From Methanosarcinaceae archaeon (lineage in GTDB: Archaea; Halobacteriota; Methanosarcinia; Methanosarcinales; Methanosarcinaceae): DNA of 11,047 nucleotides. Positions 7,626-11,047 of the stretch are shown here, piece after piece (the stretch's first letter is position 1; each line of letters opens with the position of its first letter). The notes under the pieces were generated by a model that worked only from the letters and a program-made list of their open reading frames with translations, was not told where the DNA came from and made no database searches. The DNA is taken from positions 1-11,047 of the forward strand of contig JAFGOO010000201.1 of NCBI GenBank assembly GCA_016926455.1, in the 5' to 3' direction. Made by a program: the position numbers and the translations under genes.

Positions 7626-8042
7626 TTAGACTTTGGACGAACCACGTCTAGTATTTGAAGTACCTTCTATGTATTTCTTAATCGTTTCGGCAGATACATC
7701 TCCATGTGTTCCGACATAGTAACTTGGAGACCACAAATGACTTCCCAAAAACTCCTTTTTACGTAATTTAGGGAATTTTTCAAATACACGTTTTGCTGTA
7801 ACTCCTTTTAACACTTTAACAATATCAGTAGGTGCTATAAATGGTGGTGTTGATATGAAAACATGGACATGTTCAGGCATAACTTCAAGTTCAATGATAA
7901 CCCACTCTTTCGATTCTGCAATTGTTCTAATTTGGTCATCTAAAAATTGTTTTAGTTCATCAGTCATTACCTGTTTTCGATGTTTTATACACCATACTAT
8001 ATGATAGCTAATTTCGTACACTGCAGAACTGGAATAAGTCAT
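7626..8042 (-). CDS. tnpA: IS200/IS605-family Y1 transposase TnpA
   Basis: 138 residues, full length for the family. This single-strand DNA transposase cuts and rejoins element ends through one tyrosine. The HUH motif is present as 'PEHVHVFIS' (H58, H60), and the catalytic tyrosine as Y124 in 'ETIKKYIE'. The preceding 'LWSPSYYVGTHGDVS' is also typical. Nothing is broken, so the enzyme may still be active on its own element or on related copies nearby, although its tnpB partner is a pseudogene. A TATA box sits about 26 bases before the ATG, pointing to a leaderless mRNA. No T-rich stop signal lies between its stop and the next gene in the same direction, 38 bases on. Confidence 0.95.
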   Translation of the reverse strand: MTYSSSAVYEISYHIVWCIKHRKQVMTDELKQFLDDQIRTIAESKEWVIIELEVMPEHVHVFISTPPFIAPTDIVKVLKGVTAKRVFEKFPKLRKKEFLGSHLWSPSYYVGTHGDVSAETIKKYIEGTSNTRRGSSKV

Positions 8043-8064
8043 ATTTTCCTATAGGTATGGAAAG

Positions 8065-8073
8065 TATATAAAG
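8065..8073 (-). promoter_or_regulatory. TATA box of tnpA
   Basis: On the minus strand this reads CTTTATATA, a near-ideal archaeal TATA box. Its centre is about 26 bases before the tnpA ATG (8042), so transcription should begin at or next to the start codon. In the present arrangement it is also the best promoter seen upstream of the MoxR/vWA operon. Confidence 0.65.
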
Positions 8074-8079
8074 ATTCTT

Positions 8080-8367
8080 AACTCATCAAAGTCAATATAT
8101 GATGCTGCTTGGAGTAAATTAATTGATTATACAAAATACAAAGCTTGAGAGGCTGGTAGTAATATTGGTTAATCCATAATACACATAATAAAAATGTAAT
8201 AAAAGTATATATAATTGTCATTATTGTGGATATTAGTATTAGATAAAGACCATAATGCTGCTATAAACATTCTTGATCTTGCCGTAGGAACTAAGGTAAA
8301 TGCCTTTGGATTTGAAGCGTTGGGTTTAGTAATGAAACAGGAAGCCAGCCTTTTTAACGGGTGGTAG
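8080..8367 (+). pseudogene. tnpB: Remnant of tnpB (C-terminal part, internally deleted, stops in frame)
   Basis: In one frame the sequence reads 'NSSKSIYDAAWSKLIDYTKYKA' (8080-8145), a TGA at 8146-8148, then 'EAGSNIG' and TAA at 8170-8172. Further on, still in that frame, it resumes as 'LVLDKDHNAAINILDLAVG' (from 8233) and 'GLVMKQEASLFNGW', ending at TAG 8365-8367. These are the conserved TnpB segments around the third RuvC motif and the KQEA tail. The first two thirds of the gene and most of the zinc ribbon (no CxxC pairs remain) are gone. The true stop falls inside the element's right end, as the ancestral stop of the tnpB at the left edge of the window does. It cannot make a working nuclease. 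It overlaps the end of pheA on the other strand. Confidence 0.85.
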
Positions 8368-9232
8368 TTCCCTCCTTTGCACATTGTGGGTATGAACCTA
8401 GTATTTTCAACATTCCGACACTTGATGTTATATTATCTAGAGCGTTTCTTATAACTTCATCGTTGATATGACCTTCAAAATCGATATAAAATATATAATC
8501 ACCAAGTGCTCGTTTGGATGGGCGTGATTCAATCCGCGTGAGATTAATGCCTCTTTTTGCAAATTTCCCAAGAAGTTCATATAAAGCACCAGGACGGTCT
8601 TTCTTGAGGTATACTATGATAGATGTTTTATAGGATACATTTTCGGATAAGGATGGTTCGGGTTCTGAAGGGGTTTTCACTGTTGAACCAGCTTTGATGA
8701 CGATGAAGCGGGTGTGGTTCTCTTTTTTATCTTGGATATCCTGTATCAGCACCTTAAGCCCGTACATCTGCGCAGATTCTCGGGATGCAATGGCGGCCAT
8801 CTCTTCGAATTCATTTGCAAGTTTTGCGGCATGGGAAGTACTGCCAGTTGTTCGTATTTCAGCATTCTCAAAACGTTTTTTCAAGAATTTCCGGCACTGT
8901 GCAAGTGCCTGAGGATGGGAGAGGATAATCTTGATGTCAGAGAGCTTTCCTTTTGACAGTAGGCAGTGTTTTATTGTGACTACCATCTCACCGACTATTT
9001 TGAGATCGTTTTCATTCAGCATGTCGAGTGTGATTCCCACAGAACCTTCTAGGGAGTTCTCTACAGGGATAATCCCAAGGTCAACGGTCTTATCAAGTAC
9101 TGCAGAAACGGTGTCGAGGATGTCATCATAGTACTGCAAATAAACGACTTTTGAACCTCCATTTTTTGCGATCCATTTCTCTGCAGCTTTTTCCGAATAT
9201 GATCCTGTCGGACCGAGTACTCCAATAATCAT
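8354..9232 (-). CDS. pheA: Prephenate dehydratase with ACT regulatory domain; C-terminus rewritten by IS insertion
   Basis: 292 residues. It converts prephenate to phenylpyruvate in phenylalanine synthesis, in the cytoplasm. The catalytic domain (1-180) shows 'IPVENSLEGSV' (55-65), 'SHPQALAQC' (105-113), 'TGSTSHAAKLA' (129-139) and 'ENHTRF' (171-176) with the catalytic T174. An ACT domain follows (about 203-282) with GALY (215-218) and ESRP (235-238), the elements that bind phenylalanine, so feedback inhibition is expected. The enzyme stands alone, with no chorismate mutase fused. Family members usually end soon after 'LGSYP' (278-282). Here the chain runs on as 'QCAKEGTTTR', and the last five codons plus the stop lie in the right end of the IS605-type element. 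The function should be unharmed. No clear ribosome binding site precedes the ATG, so the mRNA may be leaderless. Confidence 0.95.
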   Translation of the reverse strand: MIIGVLGPTGSYSEKAAEKWIAKNGGSKVVYLQYYDDILDTVSAVLDKTVDLGIIPVENSLEGSVGITLDMLNENDLKIVGEMVVTIKHCLLSKGKLSDIKIILSHPQALAQCRKFLKKRFENAEIRTTGSTSHAAKLANEFEEMAAIASRESAQMYGLKVLIQDIQDKKENHTRFIVIKAGSTVKTPSEPEPSLSENVSYKTSIIVYLKKDRPGALYELLGKFAKRGINLTRIESRPSKRALGDYIFYIDFEGHINDEVIRNALDNITSSVGMLKILGSYPQCAKEGTTTR

Positions 9233-9514
9233 TATGAGGTTTAAAGGGCAGCTATTTGAAATAATTTGTGATTGCAGAAGGGAAAAGTGGCATTTTTTTC
9301 ACGTTGAATTTAACAGGAGGTTGGCGATTGCCAATCACTAATAACATTTGATGTTCGATATAGTCGCGCAAACGGGGCTGTCAAAAAGTTTGATGTTAAA
9401 ACACAAAACTGTAATTTGTACATAGTCACATATGGAGGCATTCGGCATGAAAGTATTAGTCATGACTACTACAAAACAGCACCAAAAGCAAAATATTTCA
9501 CATCAACAAAAAAA
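9233..9514. other. Intergenic region between the U32 gene and pheA, with several inverted repeats
   Basis: No convincing gene is seen in these 282 bases. They contain TTGGC-GATT-GCCAA (9321-9334), TCAAA-AAG-TTTGA (9381-9393), and a 20-base imperfect palindrome at 9453-9472 (9 of 10 pairs match) whose core TAGTCATGACTA (9457-9468) is perfect. TTTGATGTT occurs twice, at 9347 and 9389, 42 bases apart, which is four helical turns. An AT-rich stretch around 9258-9270 could be a weak pheA TATA box. The palindromes could be operator sites for pheA control, but this is only inference. Confidence 0.5.
9508..9514 (-). terminator. Candidate T-tract terminator after the U32 gene
   Basis: On the minus strand seven T residues follow directly on the TAA stop of the U32 gene (9515-9517), with further short T runs downstream. 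Archaeal RNA polymerase commonly stops at such U-rich stretches without a hairpin. Confidence 0.4.
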
Positions 9515-10732
9515 TTAAGTGGAGACTACCTTAAACACCCTGTCGTTCTTCCTGACCCTCCCGTCCACACCAAGCCCAACGTCCTGTCCTTTCACTGCTT
9601 TTAAAATGGATTCTCCCCCCCTCATCAAGGAACCCACCTCCTGTTCGATATACGTACTGTCACCCTCGATAATTATCTTGTCCCCCAAGGCAAGTTCCTG
9701 TTCCAGCACTCTCACTGCCGCAGAACCATGTTTAGGAAAATAGTTACGGACCTCACCCACTGCCTCCCTCTTCACAGGCGATGCGTTCATATCGGATTCA
9801 TAACCCAATCCATCAGGACCTGGCACCCCGAAATAGAAGCCTGTGGAAAATCCGCGGTTAAATTGTAGTTCCATTCGTTCTTTCCATTCCCGTGCCCTTT
9901 CAGGTGTGTATAATCCCTGACTGCAAGAATCCAGAGCTTCGCGGTAGCATCGGGACACTGCTGCAGTATAACCAGCATTCCGAAGTCTTCCTTCCACTTT
10001 CAAAGCATCAACACCAGCTTCAAGAATTTCCGGGATATTTTCTATCATGCATAGGTCCCTAGCACTGAGCAGGTATTTTCCTCCCAGTTCCATCTGCTCT
10101 CCATTTTCTCCCTGGAGTGTCCACTGCCACCGGCATGGCTGTGTACAGTCCCCACAGTTGCCAGACCTTCCCAGCAGGAAGGCTGAAAGGTAACATCGAC
10201 CCGATATTGCATGGCACATGGCACCGTGAACGAACACCTCAAGTTCCATATTTGTTTGCTCCCTGATGTTCCTAATCTGTTTAAGGTTCAGTTCCCTTGA
10301 CAGCACCACTCGGCTGGCACCCAGTGAACCATAGAACTCTGCACACTCAGGGTTGGAAACATTGGCCTGGGTCGATATGTGTACTCTAAGACCGGCATCT
10401 ACAGCCCTTGTTATTACAGCAGGGTCCCATGCAATGAGAGCGTCTACACCTGTACTGGATGCAGTCTCAATAACATCTCCCACATCCAGCAGGTCATCTG
10501 GGTATATCACAGTATTAATAGCCAGATAGGACTTCAGGCCGCAAGCTCTTACCTGTTCCACAAAAGCATCAAGGTTCATCAGGGTGATATCCTGTGCCCT
10601 TGCCCTGAGACTGAATCGATCAATTGAAAAATATACGGCATCGGCATAATTCCTACATACAGAAAGTGCCGCAAGGTTCCTCACGCCCACCACTAGTTCA
10701 GGTATAGGGTCATATGTTTGTGTTCGTTCCAT
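9515..10732 (-). CDS. Peptidase U32 family protein, probable iron-sulfur hydroxylase-type enzyme
   Basis: 405 residues, complete. The U32 signature is exact: E165, F167, 'HGAMC' with C173, then G178, C180 and S183, followed by 'GDCTQPCRW' (C196, C200). Extra cysteines are C193 and C228. In bacterial relatives (RlhA, TrhP, UbiU/UbiV) such cysteines bind a 4Fe-4S cluster, and the proteins take part in oxygen-independent hydroxylation of rRNA, tRNA or ubiquinone precursors. The old peptidase label is probably misleading here. The N-terminal half is a likely TIM-barrel ('VVGVRNLAALSVCRNYADAVYFS', 14-36), and the C-terminal part resembles the beta-barrel of longer family members ('FNRGFSTGFYFG'). 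Which of the substrates an archaeal member uses is unknown. No ribosome binding site is seen before the ATG. pheA follows in the same direction after 282 bases. Confidence 0.9.
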   Translation of the reverse strand: MERTQTYDPIPELVVGVRNLAALSVCRNYADAVYFSIDRFSLRARAQDITLMNLDAFVEQVRACGLKSYLAINTVIYPDDLLDVGDVIETASSTGVDALIAWDPAVITRAVDAGLRVHISTQANVSNPECAEFYGSLGASRVVLSRELNLKQIRNIREQTNMELEVFVHGAMCHAISGRCYLSAFLLGRSGNCGDCTQPCRWQWTLQGENGEQMELGGKYLLSARDLCMIENIPEILEAGVDALKVEGRLRNAGYTAAVSRCYREALDSCSQGLYTPERAREWKERMELQFNRGFSTGFYFGVPGPDGLGYESDMNASPVKREAVGEVRNYFPKHGSAAVRVLEQELALGDKIIIEGDSTYIEQEVGSLMRGGESILKAVKGQDVGLGVDGRVRKNDRVFKVVST

Positions 10733-10800
10733 AAGGTAGCATTTGAACGATCGTTTAAATCAGTTATCGATGAATTACGTGACCGGTGATACACAAACGA

Positions 10801-10811
10801 TATAATATTTA
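10801..10811 (-). promoter_or_regulatory. Possible TATA box of the U32 gene
   Basis: On the minus strand this reads TAAATATTATA, about 70 bases before the ATG at 10732, which would give a leader of roughly 45 bases. The nearby ATCATATATATGAT palindrome (10836-10849) is an alternative. The choice is uncertain because the whole region is AT-rich. Confidence 0.35.
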
Positions 10812-10874
10812 GCCACAATAATCTCATCAACGATTATCATATATATGATGTCATTTAACTTGTAAGCCGAGAAG

Positions 10875-10896
10875 TCCCCTTTCGTAAGATGGGGGA
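10875..10896 (+). repeat. Hairpin upstream of the right-hand tnpB
   Basis: TCCC (10875-10878) pairs with GGGA (10893-10896), and CTT (10879-10881) with AAG (10886-10888), around a TCGT loop. The preceding GAAG and the G-rich right arm resemble hairpins at the ends of TnpB elements. It lies about 90 bases before the tnpB ATG and may be the left-end hairpin of that element or the right end of an older copy. Confidence 0.5.
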
Positions 10897-10948
10897 TGAG
10901 AGGAGTAATATCCCAACACAACATTGGTATGTTATCTATTTTATACAA

Positions 10949-10958
10949 AAAATATATA
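10949..10958 (+). promoter_or_regulatory. TATA box of the right-hand tnpB
   Basis: AAAATATATA, centred about 29 bases before the ATG at 10984. No ribosome binding site is seen, so a leaderless mRNA is likely. Confidence 0.5.
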
Positions 10959-10983
10959 TGTTGTTAAAATATAATGTCTACTA

Positions 10984-11047
10984 ATGCTTAAAGCCTACAA
11001 ATACCGTTTATATCCCAACAAAGAGCAACAAGAGCTTTTTATGAAAC
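10984..11047 (+). CDS. tnpB: TnpB nuclease of an IS200/IS605-type element, N-terminal 21 codons (runs off the window)
   Basis: The first residues are 'MLKAYKYRLYPNKEQQELF' followed by MK, the standard start of TnpB/OrfB proteins (the helix-turn-helix N-terminal part, usually 'K.YKYRLYPN.EQ...'). Only 64 bases lie in the window, so intactness, catalytic residues and relation to the tnpB at the left edge cannot be judged. No tnpA is seen beside it, which suggests an element that carries tnpB only. Confidence 0.9.
   Translation, partial: MLKAYKYRLYPNKEQQELFMK

Larger units (their letters stand above)
7604..8372 (+). mobile_element. Decayed IS605-type element: intact tnpA, divergent truncated tnpB
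   Basis: The element holds tnpA on the minus strand and the remains of tnpB on the plus strand, the divergent order seen in IS605. The right end is recognisable: a hairpin (CCAGCC 8345-8350 with GGGTGG 8359-8364, one mismatch) followed by TAGTTCCC (8365-8372), matching the end at 357-384. The left end is not sharply defined and is placed near 7604, just outside the ribosome binding site of the downstream membrane-protein gene. A TTTAT at 7593-7597 could instead be the target motif, which would make that binding site part of the IS. Insertion occurred between pheA and the MoxR/vWA operon. Confidence 0.75.
10733..10983. other. Divergent control region between the U32 gene and the right-hand tnpB
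   Basis: No gene is seen in these 251 bases, which separate two divergently transcribed starts. They contain AACGATCGTT (10746-10755, perfect palindrome), two more AACGAT copies (10796, 10829), ATCATATATATGAT (10836-10849, perfect palindrome), a hairpin at 10875-10896, and AT-rich promoter candidates on both strands. The part to the right of about 10865 probably belongs to the tnpB element, but I could not define its left end. Confidence 0.5.

Noticed and set aside
9347..9397. TTTGATGTT direct repeats as ends of a small insertion
   Set aside because: No matching terminal inverted repeats or transposase remains were found between or around them; the repeat is short enough to be chance.
9233..9514. 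Search for RNA genes, riboswitches or a CRISPR array in the gene-free stretches
   Set aside because: No tRNA-like cloverleaf, regularly spaced repeat array or known riboswitch core was recognised here or at 10733-10983.
9416..9604. Plus-strand open frame of 62 codons between pheA and the U32 gene
   Set aside because: It starts with TTG, has no ribosome binding site or recognisable motif, and nearly half of it is antisense to the end of the U32 gene.
10379..10627. Plus-strand open frame of 82 codons
   Set aside because: It lies antisense to the conserved N-terminal barrel of the U32 protein and has no supporting features.

Overview
The window looks like chromosomal DNA of a mesophilic methanogenic archaeon, most likely of the Methanosarcinales. 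This is inferred from archaeal TATA boxes placed for leaderless transcripts, GGTGA/GGAG ribosome binding sites, and the protein families present. The assignment to that order rests on general resemblance; no database search was possible.

Layout. (1) Positions 1-384 hold the 3' end of an IS200/IS605-type tnpB, which starts before the window, and the right end of its element. (2) From about 386 to 7587, all on the minus strand and read from right to left, lies a compact five-gene operon: an unrecognised membrane protein, a MoxR-type AAA+ ATPase, a DUF58 protein, and two large membrane-anchored von Willebrand A (vWA) proteins of BatA type. Four of the five members are the usual MoxR/DUF58/vWA partners. 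Genes overlap by 1 to 7 bases except for a 41-base gap before DUF58. (3) About 7604-8372 is a decayed IS605-type element with an intact tnpA and a divergent, largely deleted tnpB. (4) pheA (prephenate dehydratase) follows on the minus strand, with its stop codon supplied by the IS right end. (5) A 282-base intergenic region with several inverted repeats. (6) A peptidase-U32-family gene on the minus strand. (7) A control region and the first 21 codons of another tnpB, running off the right edge.

How the genes work together. The ATPase, DUF58 and vWA proteins probably form a membrane-associated, ATP-driven chaperone or remodelling machine that reads metal-dependent vWA (MIDAS) sites; its client is unknown. 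Removing the IS605 remnant in thought would put pheA only about 20-30 bases ahead of the operon, so the IS appears to have split a tandem arrangement. The tnpA promoter now lies upstream of the operon in the same direction. U32 enzymes in bacteria act in RNA or quinone hydroxylation, and some need prephenate, so the neighbouring pheA is suggestive.

I saw no RNA genes, CRISPR array, prophage or obvious defence island. The points most worth a second look are the sharp AT-rich island that coincides with the nested vWA domain of the largest gene, the three traces of TnpB elements, one with a candidate omega-RNA guide taken from the vWA gene, and the genes whose ends were rewritten by IS insertion.
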